Below are positions 9,176 to 22,400 of a stretch of 64,000 bases of DNA, one piece after another. The position numbers were made by a program, and so were the translations under genes. The notes beneath the pieces are model-generated. The model worked only from the letters and a program-made list of their open reading frames with translations. It was not told the origin of the DNA and ran no database searches. This stretch comes from Glebionis coronaria (lineage: Eukaryota > Streptophyta > Magnoliopsida > Asterales > Asteraceae). Position 1 is the first letter of the stretch; every line of letters starts with the position of its first letter. The stretch covers positions 619,766,580 through 619,830,579 of the forward strand of contig CM046877.1 in NCBI GenBank assembly GCA_025667525.1, given 5' to 3'.

Positions 9176-12100
9176 AAAATAAAATAGTAAAATGACTAAT
9201 AGAAATAACGTTTAACTAAATATCATTTCCAAAACATTTGCAAGGAAACTAAATAATCTTGTTTTTTTAAAAAAAAGCCAAAAATTTGACACAAACTAAT
9301 GGTCGATTAATGTTTGTTGTAGAATTTCAATGTATGCACAAATCCACCAAGTCTTTCATAATTTACATATATATATAAGCCTGAATATCAATGTGTTAAT
9401 ATGCTAAGTAGCCCATGGGGATATCATCCTCCAACATGTTGCAATGGTAACCTTATAAGGAAAAATAATGAGGCAATTCAAGAAATTTAACAACAGACTT
9501 TCTCGTAGAATTGGGTCAAACATGTAAAATCAAAATAGATTAGTTCCTTTCTGGCAATGAGTTCAACTTGTTGACAAAATCCTTCAGTTTAGATAGAGCT
9601 GATTATGAGATCATATAAACCATTTAATTCTCTGATTAGGATCTTATTTTGAGTATTTATAGAAGCAAAAAAATATTGACTAAAAATACATTTGGAGTTT
9701 TAGACTAAATTGTACATGTATTGACGCATAAATAAAAATGAAAATTGCACTCAAAGACACACATAAACATGATGTTTAATATGTATCAACCTGGAAAACA
9801 ACTTCGAGTTAAGATCCCAAGTCTTTCATGAAGCAGCCTATAAGGAAAAATAATCACTTCTTTGGAACACGTTTACCACTTTGTCTCTAGATTAATTACT
9901 GCAACTTCAAGTAGATTGACATCAAACAAACACCTTAAAGATCCATTACCAAGAATCTGCAAGTTCCGTTATATATCAGTAAAGAACCTTTTATATAGAA
10001 AAAAGAAGACTAATTTATAAAATGATCCATTCCGGTTCGTCATAATTTTTAAACATCCACTCAAGAATTTTACCTCCAAAGCTATCTCTTCGCCATAAAT
10101 AAAAGTGGTCATCAAAGAGATCTTCATGTTTTCTTTAGGAGTATGACAAAAAAAAATAACGTATCTCCTATGTTCCAACAACCTAAGATGGATTAATATA
10201 TTTAAGACTTACTACTACAATGACAAAACTCAAAATCATCCAGTGAAGTAACAGTTACCTGTATGTGCTTGAATAGACATCATCCTTTTAGATGTGCGTA
10301 TTTGTGCATTACCAGCACGACGACTTTGTGCAGACAACTACTTTGAACTATGGTCAAGTGACTTCAAAGAGGAACCTACCACTGAGTATTACGTTTCTTG
10401 AAGCTACACAACAGTATTTGAACCATTTATCAGAAGAAAAAATATATACAGAATATGTTTTTAAAATGACATGGGTATAAACTGTTTACTTGAGGCGATG
10501 ACAACATCAATGGATGCTCGATTTCAGGAGTTACCAAATAGATCAGTCTCAACGCATTTCGAAAGAAAACAACCCCGCGTCTCAGATGTGCAACTATCAT
10601 CCTGCAGCATGTGTGAATTTTTCCGTGTTTAATCTATTCCATCGCGGCCTCGCTCCTTGTCACCTAAACAAATCTGTAAAAATACAACATTAGACACTCA
10701 AGTAACTTGCAGCAAAATGGCTGAACATGTCTGTTGAAATCTTCACTTTTAATGGTATCTTGTTAAGAAAGTCAGGTAGCTCTTACTTGATGGTTGTAGA
10801 CATGTCTTATCATTTCCATCATGTGCTCTTTGGTTAAATGTGCGATGATGGTTCCACTTATGTACATTGCAATAAGCTGCACTTTAAACATGTATGGTGT
10901 AAATTGGTAAAAATTGTTTCATCTTATGATATTAGATATAGTATTTTCTAGTTCAGGTGCATTTCTTCGGTACTATAATACATAAGTAGACCTATAAAAC
11001 CCTACCAACTCATTCTACGTATCATGCTTACCTTTACATTGCCATTACCATTTCTAGCGCTTACAGCTTGGCACAACATTTACAGGCCTCCTTGAATTCT
11101 TCTATCCAATACTGTTAAAAGAGATTAGTTTTTTTGTTGAAGTCAAACCATTTGTTCACAACTATTCTAGAGACGTTTATATCTAGTTTCTCTTCACAAC
11201 TATAAGAGTTCATTTCACACAATCTGTATAACATTTGGAAAAAGCATCTTCTAATTAGAAATGTATTGGCCGTTACTATTTTTGCATCATACTGCTTTAA
11301 AGCATGGATATTAGTTACGTGGTTGTCTAAAGTCATCACCGTCGATGCAAGAGAAACAATTAAAGCCGTAATATAAGAAACAAAATAAAATATAGACCTT
11401 TTGAGAAATAGTATTACCACCATTGACGAAATACTGCAAAGAATACTCAGAAAAAACTTTTTATGGATTCAAAATCTTGTGGAACATCACGTCTAAGGAC
11501 CAGATGTCCTTAGAATTAGAAGGTGAGTGTCGCTTCCAAATGCTTATGCATCTAATCAAGATCTTAATGTTGTCAAGGTCTGCATTGACCTGGTTCAAAG
11601 GTGTCATGTTCTGTTCCATTATCGTAACCTACAAAGATTTATAAAGTTAAAACTTTTAGATATAACAAACAATTAAACTAACAATTAGTGCAAAACTAAT
11701 CAATGAGTGATATATTATGGGTACCTTATGAGCAAAATACAGAAGAAGATTGAGAAGATGTGAGTGATATGAGTCTAATGTGGGGCTAATATATAGTGAC
11801 TGATTAGGTTAACATGTAACCCTAAAATTTAAATTCCTGACGCGTAACAAAGGAAACTATTATTTCATAATTATCTCAATCCCTGATCTGACGCAGGGCA
11901 GTTAAATTACGATAATTATGTTTAGTTTTGCCATTTAAATTTAAATTATTTATAAGTTTCTATATATATGGTTCATTACAAATTCATATGAAAAAATTAA
12001 AATCATATTAAACATAAACATTCTAATATAACAAAACATTATAATAAATTCATAATAAATTGACAAAACATAAAAAATAAGATCACTGACCTCGACTTGT

Positions 12101-12507
12101 ATGGGTGTACTTTGATTTTTAATTATCACTGGAATTGATACGATTTGGATCGATTTGCATTCCCTTTAACAAATAATTTGGGGATTTTTAAAACTATCGC
12201 CCTAATAATTTTGGGGATTCAACCTGCGAATCAGATCCATTATCTGAAATAAATTATATGGAAATCAAAATTATAAACTTGTTTGTGTTTGGATCTTAAT
12301 TTGGTGGGGGATACTATCAGAAAAGAGAGTTTGGGTGTATTTTTTTCTTGATAAAAATTAATTGCTTTCCCTTGAATTAAAGCACACCCTTGATTATTTT
12401 CTCTTAACACTTGTCATTTTTTCAAGATTTTTGTTTGAAGATGCTTTCCTAAAAAGCTTATTTTATAAAGTAGGTAGATACATGTGTTATGTGTGCAAAT
12501 CAGTTGT
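9176..12507. other. Long AT-rich stretch, no gene supported
   Basis: Short open frames (for example 11115-11423 minus, 102 codons; 11423-11644 plus) show no motif I recognise and no conserved composition. They may be captured or decayed gene pieces, perhaps cargo of the Helitron-like element ending at 8675, but nothing in the sequence proves that. Several intervals (10500-10680, 11440-11640) are less AT-rich than their surroundings, as gene fragments would be. Confidence 0.4.
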
Positions 12508-13152
12508 CACTTGGCAACGGGTCGGGTTTGGGTTGGGTTTTAGTGAACCCGTACCCGCACCCGTTTATAATATCCAAACCCGCATCCGTCCCAATACCCG
12601 ACGGTTATCCGATTAGTATTACCATCGGATTTTCGGTTTTTACCCGTGGGTATCGGGTATCCACAATTAAATTTCGTTGGACATAATTGTGCATATAAAG
12701 TTAAGAAAAACCAATGAAAAACAATCATAATATCTTAATATTTTTTTATGTTTTTAAAAAATAAAAAAAAATACTAATTAAATATCATATCATGCTATTT
12801 AATGATATAATAACTATTATTTTTATTTAAAGTTACAAACCCAAATATGTTTGATGACAAACATCTTAACACATACAAAATGTAACTAATATAAGCATTT
12901 CTTTTGTTTAAAAATCTTCGTCTATATTTCGCACAAATTAAAAAATTATATAAAATAGCAATAAACGGTATATATTTTGGTAAACGGGTACGTATACGGG
13001 ACGGGTATTACTAAAACCCGAACCCGAACCCGAACCCATACCCGCGAAAAATAGAATATCCCAACTCGAACCCGCATCCAAACCCGCCAATCCAACTCCG
13101 AACCCAACCCAATCGGTTCGGGTTTCGATTTCAGGTGCTTTTGTCATCCCTA
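12508..13152. mobile_element. Decayed hAT-like inverted-repeat element (~645 bp)
   Basis: The left end (CACTTGGCAACGGGTCGGG) and the right end (reverse complement TAGGGATGACAAAAGC) carry facing clusters of GGGTTTGGGTTGGG and ACCCGAACCCGAACCC words around an AT-rich core. The right end fits a hAT terminus (TAGGGATGRCAA). The left end has mutated, and no clean 8-bp duplication is left. The open frames over the clusters are shadows of the GGGT repeats. Confidence 0.55.
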
Positions 13153-14047
13153 CTTAACGTACATATCAATGTTTGTATATGTGCAAATCACAAAATGTAT
13201 GTATCGTTTGAATGGATTACTTATTCGTATGATGTGTCTTGCAAACTATTTTGAATGAAGAATTAATGCTTTTGATGGAATGACGTGAAGCTCTCAAAAG
13301 GAAAATGTTGCAAACTAGTCACATTCAACGTAGTATTAACTTATCTTTAATTGGGCAGAACTATCTTTAAGGCCATATTCAAAGTTGTCATGTAACTAGC
13401 CCATTAGTCATTTAAGAAGGCTAATGATTTGTGCATTTTTAAAAATTATTTTGTAAAAATAAGTTAAAACTATTTTGTAAAAGAACAATTTTTTACAAAA
13501 ATAATATTCATTTTTTTGTTTTAACTTTTTTTTACTTATATATTAATAAATTATTTTTGGTTATAAATACGAAAAACATCTATATTAAATATATTTTTAA
13601 CTTTTCGTAAATGATTTAAATGTAAAAACAACACATAATTTTTTAAAAACAGTTAGAGATTAACTTTTTTTGAATATAAAAAGTACGAAAAAGGTTATTT
13701 TTAAAGAAAAAGTTAAGTCTTATAAAAGTACGAAATTATTTTTTAAAATTTTGTATTTTTAAAATTCTTTAGGCCTGGAAACAGAAACATTTTCTTTAGA
13801 AAACATTACGCGGTTCGTTCCTATAGATTGTTTCAAAATTTAAAATGAAAAAAATAACAAGTTTAGTCCTTATAATGAAAAAGACCAAAATGCCCTTAGA
13901 AATATCAAACTTAACGAACCAAACTAACGACCATCCAAAATAAAGACTGTCAGAGTTACAGGTTTTATAATTAGGGAATACCAGTGTATTTAAAATGAAA
14001 TATGAATGAAACATGATTTTTGGAGTAAATCATAAAGTCGAAACGTG
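13153..14047. other. AT-rich intergenic DNA, nothing recognised
   Basis: No gene, RNA or clear repeat boundary was seen. The stretch 13430-13760 is dominated by TTTTGTAAAA and AAAAATT words, and the minus-strand open frame near 13796-14014 has no family features. Confidence 0.5.
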
Positions 14048-14049
14048 TA

Positions 14050-14307
14050 CTCGTTCCGTCCCAAATTAATAGTCCCTTGATAAAAAACACACATTGTTTT
14101 AGAAAATATCACCATCACTAAATTCTCTTTTACTTTTTCACAAAACGACACTTTTACCCTTATGCAATTAACTAAAACTTTGTATGTAGTAGTTTGTAGT
14201 GCAATATGGTAAACTTACTACTTCACTTACATCTATATTTGAAACGGGATTATAACTTTAAAACAACCGAAAATGATATAAGGGACTATTAATTTGAGAC
14301 GGAGAAA
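14050..14307. mobile_element. Stowaway-type (Tc1/mariner) MITE, 258 bp
   Basis: Left end CTCGTTCCGTCCCAAATTAA and right end (reverse complement) TTTCTCCGTCTCAAATTAAT form terminal inverted repeats of the CTCCGTCCC Stowaway class. TA dinucleotides flank the element at 14048-14049 and 14308-14309. Non-coding. Confidence 0.8.
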
Positions 14308-14309
14308 TA

Positions 14310-15219
14310 ATTTTTTTCTATAAATATTGATAAATGACAACTAGATACTTGTCAACATGAAAATTGTTGTTTCTTTCCTTTATATTTCTTAGTTGTAAAT
14401 TTGTAAACTTGTAGCTGGATACAAGTTTTATTTCATTTCATGCAAGTGAGTTAATATGTAGGAATTATGATAACGACATGTCATTGTTTTACACAACTTT
14501 TGAATCATGACAAAATTTTGATAGCTATTTTATGTCAAAAAAAAGTAAAGGCTTGTTTTCAACTATTGACCACCCTCGGATTTATAGTCTTTCTAAAGAA
14601 TAAAGAGTCAAAAAAGTCTTTCATATCGTTTTGTTTCGTTTCATATCATTTTGCTAATTACAAAAAGAAAATTCTGTAATTATAACGAACATGAATAATT
14701 ACGTGATAGCTTCCCATACGTAAACATATTGGTGGTCAGGGATGGAACGAGATGGGTTTTCGTTGATGCTCAAAAACCTCACGAATGTTTTTATGTAGTG
14801 TTAACTTTTTTTTTAAATTGATTTTTTCCAAAATATCCGGTCCATGTTTTTAGTATTACAACTATAATAAATTTGTGCACTTACTAATATTTGATCATAA
14901 TTTCATCCTTGGTGATCTATGTGAGCAAAGCTCTCTGTTTGGCATAATAACATTTTAGAACTATTAGTTTTTTATTTTAATAAATTAGATTTTAAATAAA
15001 AAGCAAATTCATATTGCTTTTAAATTGTTAAAAATTGTTAAAATTGTAAATTACTGATATAACCTCCAATCATATTGTAATTTATTTAAATATGTTATTT
15101 TAAATCATTTTACATCTTAATTTAATAGGTAACAACTAATTTACCAAACACATTTATTAAAAAACAATACAACTTATAGTTTTATAATTAACAGCTTACA
15201 GCTTACAACTAACAATTAA
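14310..15219. other. Intergenic DNA, possible host element for a nested MITE
   Basis: No gene. The word ACAGCTTACAGC/AACAATTAA appears just before the second Stowaway MITE (15190-15220) and again just after it (15487-15525). The MITE may therefore have inserted into an older small repeat whose ends I cannot place. Confidence 0.35.
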
Positions 15220-15221
15220 TA

Positions 15222-15484
15222 CTTCCTCCGTCCCATTTTAATTGGCCTCATTATTATTTTAGTTTGTCCAAAAACCTTGTCCACTTTCTTAATTAACATG
15301 TTTATATCTCTTTAAATTTACAATTTTACCCATATCATTCATTTTTGCAAGGCAAGTATTTGATAGATTTATTGCATTTAATAGGGCAAACTTGTCATTT
15401 TAATATATAAACGTACAGATTCATTGAATCTATCATAAATTGAAGTTTTTATGTTGGGGGACAATCAAAATGAGACGAGGGAAG
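15222..15484. mobile_element. Stowaway-type MITE, 263 bp
   Basis: Left end CTTCCTCCGTCCCATTTTAA and right end (reverse complement) CTTCCCTCGTCTCATTTTGA are inverted repeats, flanked by TA at 15220-15221 and 15485-15486. This is the same superfamily as 14050-14307 but a different family by sequence. Confidence 0.85.
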
Positions 15485-15612
15485 TAGTTAACAACTTACA
15501 ATTAACGGTTAACAGCTTACAGCTATTTTTATAAAAGATAGCTTAAATCACCCAAAATATAGTGACCATGCATGAAATGTGGGAAATGTAGCAAGTGGTA
15601 ACGTGTGGTCAC

Positions 15613-15906
15613 CAGAGGCGGAACTATTTGGAAGGTGAGGGGGGCGATGCTCCTCATGGCTCGTAAAAAAAATCAAACTTTAGTGTAAAAAAAAATTAGG
15701 ACCATTTTATTAAAGTGCATCCCGTTGTAAAATCAAATTGCTCCCCACTCGGAAACAAAGCAATGTAAAAACCTTCAAATTGCTCCCAAAAGGAAAAAAA
15801 TAATGTAAAAAACCTTATATTTATATCTTTATTTTGATCTATACAACAACTTTTATCGAAAGAAAATTTTTGCTCCGACTTCGTCAACTTCCATATTCCG
15901 CCACGG
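15613..15906. mobile_element. hAT-like MITE, 294 bp
   Basis: Starts CAGAGGCGGAACT and ends (reverse complement) CCGTGGCGGAATATGG, matching the common hAT terminus CAGTGGCGGA. The flanks carry a near-perfect 8-bp duplication (GTGGTCAC at 15605-15612, ATGGTCAC at 15907-15914). The body contains two inverted TTGCTCCC/GGGAGCAA-type words. The open frame across it is not a gene. Confidence 0.65.
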
Positions 15907-15914
15907 ATGGTCAC

Positions 15915-16570
15915 AATGTTGACACATGGTTGTTACCCTTATTAGACTAGGTGCAATGGTGATCGATATCTTCGTCGTTAGTTTGTCATTTCACATTATC
16001 ACTTTACCACCATTGTGTAATAATTTAACCAATATCATCACCAAATATACCTCGTTTATACACAATTGTGCCCAAAAAATCAACATCACACACACAACAA
16101 AAATAGAAATCGGTCGTTTTATAGACCCCTCTCTCTTCTCACAAAAGACGAGTCAGTGAGGAACGATTTTACAACAACAAACGTATTTAAACCTTTGTCA
16201 ACGCGTGAGTGAGCGCCTTATTACACGTGTTCTTACGTATACCGTCTAAGCAAACAAAATCACAAAATAAATCAAGAAATAAATTATCGATTATCAATTT
16301 TTTTTTTTTTATGAGCAAGTCTCTCCTTGATCTTTTAAACATTTAATTTTTGTCCAAATTATTAAAAAAAACAATTGTTATCTTAAAACTAAAACCATAT
16401 GCTATAATTAGGGCTATTTATCTATTAAACAAATATAGTCAAGCTAGTGGAATAATGTCAAATTTGGGTTGTTGGTAGTTGGCAAGATACTATATATTCA
16501 AACAACAATTTTATTAATTTCATACACCAATTCAAAAGTCAAAACGAGCAATTTTTAACTTTTACAATAA
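15915..16570. other. Intergenic DNA, no gene seen
   Basis: The 77-codon open frame at 15926-16159 lacks recognisable features. The stretch 16140-16260 is slightly GC-richer with ACGT-containing words, then AT-rich sequence leads into the Helitron-like element. Confidence 0.4.
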
Positions 16571-17762
16571 TCTTTTATATAATAAAAAAATTATATTTTT
16601 TAAATTTTTTTTTGGAAAGTAGAGGTTATACAAAAAAAACAATTAGACCAATCAAATAGCTTGATTTTGACACATAAACAAAATCGAGCGATATAATTGA
16701 TAGAAAAAAAGTCAAAATTGAATTTAATTTTGTTAAAATAAAAAAAATTGCTAGAGGAATTTGATTAAAAAACACAAAGATATATGTGTCAAATTTTTGA
16801 AAATAAAAACTTAAAAAAGAGGAGAGGATTAATAAATCTTTATTAGTTTAGTTTTAAATAAATTAGATTGATTTAAGAGTAACTTATAATTTTTCATATT
16901 ATTTAATAAATTTACAAAATAAACAAAATACCCCCTTAAACTTTAGACCTTCTAGACTTTTTATTTTAAAAATACAACATATATGTTATGTTAAAAAATA
17001 ACAAATCACATGATTATAAATATTCAAATAAAAACACAAATTATTGTCTATTTCTATTTTGACACTTAACAAAGTCAAGCAATTCAATCTACATAAATTA
17101 TTATTAACATTAAATATGAAAATGAGTGTTGGACATCAAATATCGGTGTGAGATAAAAATAAATAGACGGAATTTTACATATTACAACAATATATACTTT
17201 TTCAAGGTCGTTATGTGTTACTAAACACACAATGTCTAAAAAGAGATAACTAACATTTCACTTAAACAAATTCAAATCGTTTGTGCAACATATATTTATA
17301 CAAAATATCAATTAATATTATCACATAATTCAAAATCATGTAAAACTTGTGGAACCATATGCATCGTAACTAATTAAATATTAAAATTTAATATTATTTT
17401 ATAAAATAATATTAAGCATTACAAAATTATTAATTTGTAAATCTTGTAAGTGTAAGGTTGTGTAAGGTTGCTGTAAATGGTTTGCTGATTAATAATTAAT
17501 ATATAACTATTTAGAATAAAAAAATAGAAATTAAAAGAGTATGAAATTTAAAAAATAAAAATTTAGATGAGTTTATATTAATTTACACGGTGTACAGTAA
17601 AAGAATAACATAATAAACCATATAAACATAATTAAAGATATAAATATTAGATGTTTTAAAAAATATAATCCGTATATAATATACATAAAATCTTAATAAA
17701 AAATTATTATTTAATTTATCCTTTATATTCAATTCTTGTACATACACGGGCATTAAAACTAG
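16571..17762 (+). mobile_element. Probable non-autonomous Helitron, 1,192 bp
   Basis: It begins TCTTTTATATAATAAAA directly after an A and ends CACGGGCATTAAAACTAG directly before a T. This fits the Helitron rules: 5' TC, 3' CTRR, insertion between A and T, no duplication. The first 120 bp contain ACCAATCAAAT and TTTGACACATAAAC, words I associate with plant Helitron 5' regions. The hairpin expected just before the 3' end is weak (TGTACATACACGGG), which lowers confidence. It has no Rep/helicase coding capacity. Confidence 0.6.
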
Positions 17763-17858
17763 TGTTTAATTTGTAAAACTTTAAAATATGTGAATTATGT
17801 TGTGATTAATGTTGGTATGGTACTTTGTACTTTTATAAAGTTGATTCAAGATTACAAT

Positions 17859-18245
17859 TTTTTGTGTTTGGAATTCATACATGAATTGAATTGTTATGGC
17901 TATCATTATGATGTTTAGATGGAATAAAAGCATATATCATTTTCCATAAATTGTTGTTTGGTATGTTTAATGAATCACTATGGGTTTTAGAGATATATAT
18001 ACAAAATTTAAAATAAAAAAATATATATAATAGTAATTGTATAATTTGATAAATAGTTTGTGGTTTAAAAAAGAAAAAAAATTTGGTCCCACAAAAATAT
18101 TCATTCATACCTTTCATAAACATCTCTTTACCCTCCTATGATTCTATGACTATGCTTTCACATATTTATTCTCATATCCTTAACCAAACATTTGCAATGA
18201 CTTTGATTGTGATTGATTGATTCCAATAAACACATACCAAACGCA
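17859..18245. mobile_element. Candidate inverted-repeat MITE
   Basis: The left boundary GTGTTTGGAATTCATACATG and the right boundary (reverse complement GCGTTTGGTATGTGTTTATT) are loosely inverted. The interior repeats TTGTTTGGTATG/CATACC words in both orientations. No clear target duplication was found, so the ends are approximate. The minus-strand open frame inside is AT-rich noise. Confidence 0.3.
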
Positions 18246-18603
18246 CATTTCTTGAGCTAATATTGTACTTATAAATGTGTAATACGGTCAAGGACGAAAT
18301 TAAGGTGGATCTTAGGATATTCATAGATTTTTGTTGAGCAATACTAAATCTGTTAAAAAACTTTGTTTTTTTTTTAATTTGTATTAAATGCATCTAGTTT
18401 TTTAAAATTATCATGATACTATTATTGTTTAGTTTATTGTAAATGTATTTGTTCGTTTTTTAACCTGCTCTGTCCCTAAATACTATAACGAGTGTATATA
18501 AATTGATTATTTTCCGCTAAAGATAAAAGGAAACTTCGCATGTAAATTTTAGGATCATTTTGTGATGTGTGGTTAAAGAAGAAAAATGATTTTGCAAGAA
18601 AAT

Positions 18604-18994
18604 GAAAGGTTTTTAAACCCGGGTTGATCCAGTCGGTTGATCCGGTTCTAGTCGTAAAAACGGGTTATATTGATCCGGCTTTCACATTTTTAAAATCCGG
18701 TTAGACCCGTCGGGTTTGGGGTGACCGAGGTCAATCCGATTCTCAAGACCCGACTGGGTTTTGATTTTTTCGGGTTTTAAAAAAAGATATATATAAATTT
18801 TATGTATTTGCGATGGAATTTTATTTTTACATATTAAATTGATTGGTAAAACAATTTATATCTTTAATATACGGTAGTTTTTATATATAACTTTTCTTAA
18901 TTATTAAAAATATACTAAAAAAAATTTTTAACTAGGTTGACCCGGATCTGGTGACTCGACCGGATCAATTTAAAACCTAAGTTTTAAAACATTG
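18604..18994. mobile_element. Foldback MITE with GATCCGG-rich arms (391 bp)
   Basis: The left arm (GGTTTTTAAACCCGGGTTGA and then repeated GTTGATCCGG words) faces a right arm of GGTTGACCCGGATCTGG and TTTAAAACCTAAGTTTT, with an AT-rich core between. AGAAAAT flanks both sides (18597-18603 and 18995-19001). This may be part of a 9-bp duplication with two decayed positions, which would make it MULE-like. Superfamily uncertain. Confidence 0.5.
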
Positions 18995-19268
18995 AGAAAA
19001 TAGACATTTTCCTTATTACAATTGACAAAGCTACTATGATAATCAGATAATGTGTGTACGTTTTCATGAATATAAACATTGTGATTGCGTATAAGAAATG
19101 AAGTTCAATTATTTAAAAACCAGACATTTATAATGGTGGACTTATAACAAAGCTGCATGATACTACGTCCAAACTACATATTTTAGCGATTAAAACGAAA
19201 CTATAATGTTATTATAGCGTGACTTATAGCGACAAAACATATAAAAACATTTATATGTTTTTATCATA

Positions 19269-19354
19269 TGTTGGAAATACGTTTTACGTATTAGAAAGGA
19301 TCGGTCACTCCAACAATAGTCCATGTAATAGCTCGTAGTTTAGTTATTTACATT
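19269..19354 (+). repeat. Element A truncated 5' LTR
   Basis: These 86 bp match the first 86 bp of the 3' LTR except for one A insertion. The sequence then jumps straight to internal leader DNA, so about 225 bp of LTR plus the primer-binding site are deleted. The copy therefore lacks its U5 and its minus-strand priming site. Confidence 0.9.
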
Positions 19355-19458
19355 ATTTAGGGGATTTCAACATTATTTCTCGGCATTAACATACTACAAC
19401 AAACACATTTACTTTCTCTCATTGTTCGATCAATATTTGTAAATCTTAATTTATCGAA

Positions 19459-22400
19459 ATGGAGTAGACATCTCTTACGGATAAGTCCATCCTCTCGGGT
19501 ACGGATAATCGTCCACCAATGTTGGAAAAATCTATGTACGAGGAGTGGACTTCCCGAATGGAACTTTACATGTTGAACAAAGAGAATGGACATCTCATTT
19601 GGGCATCGGTGATCAATGGACCATTAGATTATGGTACAGTGACGGAAGGTACAGCTACTCGTCCTCGCACAACGGGTGAATTGACTGGAGATATGAAGAT
19701 TCAAGACAAATGTGATAAGTATGCTACAAACATTATTCTCCAAGCCCTTCCTCCAGATGTCTACAAACTCGTCAGCAAACATAAAGTTGCCAAAGAATTA
19801 TGGGATAGAATTCGTGTTCTAATGCAAGGCTCGTTAACTAAACAAGAACGAGTGTGTAAGCTTTATGATACTTTTGATAAGTTTGCTTATGTTCCCGGGA
19901 AAACTCTCAATGACTACTATTTGAGATTTACCCTATTGTTGAATGAACTGAATATCTATGGCATGGCAATTCCTATGTTTCAATTGAACACCAAGTATTT
20001 GAACACTCTTCCTTCAGAATGAAAAAAATACGTGACGGGTGTTAAATTGGCTAAGGACTTGCATAACACCAATGTGGATCAACTTCAAGCTTTTCTTCAA
20101 CAACACAAATGCCATGTGATGGAGGCTCGGTTGTCTAAACCTCAAGTTCATGATCCACTTGCCATGTATGCTTCTCAACAAAACATGGCTTATACTTATC
20201 AACAACCATCATACTTGCAGTAGCCACCACCACACATCTATCATCAACCAGAGCAACCATTTTATCAACCACCAATGATGCCACCGCAAGCATTTCAACA
20301 AAGTGTTCATCAACAATCTTTTCCACAGCAACCACCATATCAGACATCACCATCACAAGCCAACACTTATCCAATGGGCTATACTCCTCAACAAGGATAC
20401 TTTCCAATTGAAGCACAACCAGCACAAGCCTTCTACTCTAATGAACTTCCACCAATCCAAGCACCGGTCTTTACTCCAAATGATACGCCAGCTGATGTTC
20501 TAAACCATCTCACTGCCTACTTGTCAAAACTTGTTGCAACTAGAGGATTTCCACCAACAAACAATCAGCTCCGCACCTCTTCAAATCCTCGACAACAAGC
20601 TACTGTTCAAGATGGTCAAGTAACAGTACAACCTATTCAGGGAAGGCAAAATTCATATGGACCTCCTACAAGGACTGTGAATGCTCAAGCTGTGAATTCT
20701 CAAGCTAATGGAAATGGAAGCCCCATTAGTCCTCAAAAGGTCGTGACTTGCTACAATTGCCGAGGACAAGGTCATATGGCTAGGCAATGCACTCAGCCGA
20801 AAATGAGAAGGGATGAAGCATGGTTTCGTGAGAAAATGTATTTGGTTGATGCTCAGTCTAAAGGAAAGATTTTGGATTCAGAGGAGTTAGCATTTCTTGC
20901 AGACCCAGGGGCAGCAGATACTGAAGGCATTGCCGTCGTTTCCACTTCTAATGCAGCTTATCAAGCAGATGATCTTGACACATATGATTCGGATTGTGAT
21001 GACATTCACTCTGCCCAAGCTGCTCTCGTTGCTAATCTCTCTCACTACGGTTCTGATGTCGTCAGTGAGGTACCCACCACAACCAATCTTGGTAATGATG
21101 ATAACCCACATCAAGTTGGGCATGAAAATGACAACCTCGAACAACATTCGGGAACTAGTAACTCAAATGATGCGGTACCCAATCCTACACATTTGAGTGA
21201 ACCTCAACCAAATGCTACGACGGGTATGGAATCTTATGCTCAACATGATTTGGTCATGGTGTCTAAACATATTATTGATCAAATGCATATGCCTCTCAGA
21301 CAATCCGTAGATACGAATTCCACCCTAACTGCTGAGCTTGCGTTGCATAAAGAAAAGGTCAAAACTTTTGAAATGGTCCCTCAAGCAGAGAAAATAACAT
21401 GTTCTAAATTTGACCAATTTCGTTTTAAAAAGATTGAACACTCGAAAGAAATAGAATCATTAAAAGCTAATCTTTCCAATGAATTAAAAGCAAAAGAGTA
21501 GGTTCTCAATGATTTTCAGAAACTTAAAATGGATTTCGAAACTCTCAAGTCTAAAAAGTTTGAAACAGAAATTAATGCTACCAAACTTCTTAAATTCAAA
21601 GAACATCAACTTTTAAAACAATACGCTTCCACAGAAAAGGTTCATCTTTTAACTAAATCATTTAAAGAACTCGAACTTAAGCGTCTTCAAAATTTACCAC
21701 CTAATCCCGGTTATGCAAAACAAGCTCAGGAATATATTCTCTGTCTTTATGATATGACCATAATTGGCAAATCGAAAGAAGCACCTTATGTTCGTAGTTC
21801 TAAGGAGACACAATCACTTATGGAAGAAACTCATTCTAAAATGTTTTCAAAATTCCATACGATTGATTATGATAAGCATAATAAAGATCAACTTTCTAAA
21901 AAGACACGTATTCGCTTACAAAAGGAATTAGCTGAACTAACAGTTCTTGTGCCCCAAAGTTTTTCAAATGAAAACCCTCCTAGTACGTCTCCTACACTTG
22001 TCAAAACAGATTTAACAAAGTTAATTCCACCGGTAAGTAAGGCATTCGTTAACTTAAAAGCGGTACACCAACACTTAGCCGATTTTAATAAGGTCATTTT
22101 GGAATGTACGACGGCCACGGCCATAACGGAAGGTGAATGTAACTTTGAGCACACTAGAGCTGCGTTCCGAGACGAAATTGTTCCGTTTGTAAAGAATGTT
22201 AAAGCTTGTCTTAGTAATCTTGATCAAGATTTGCGTTTGGAAATAGAAGAAGTTAAACGTGTTTTCAATAAAATGGATGATGCTTATGAAAACAGTTTAC
22301 TTGAAATAGAACGGGTTTCACGCCAAAATGATCAGCTTCTGAAACAAGTGATATCTCATGATATAGTTTCCGTATGTGTGAATAAAAGTGTTAATAATGA

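Noticed and set aside
11115..11423. 102-codon minus-strand frame as a membrane protein gene
   Set aside because: No signal peptide logic, family motif or promoter context. Length is within chance for AT-rich DNA with few stops here.
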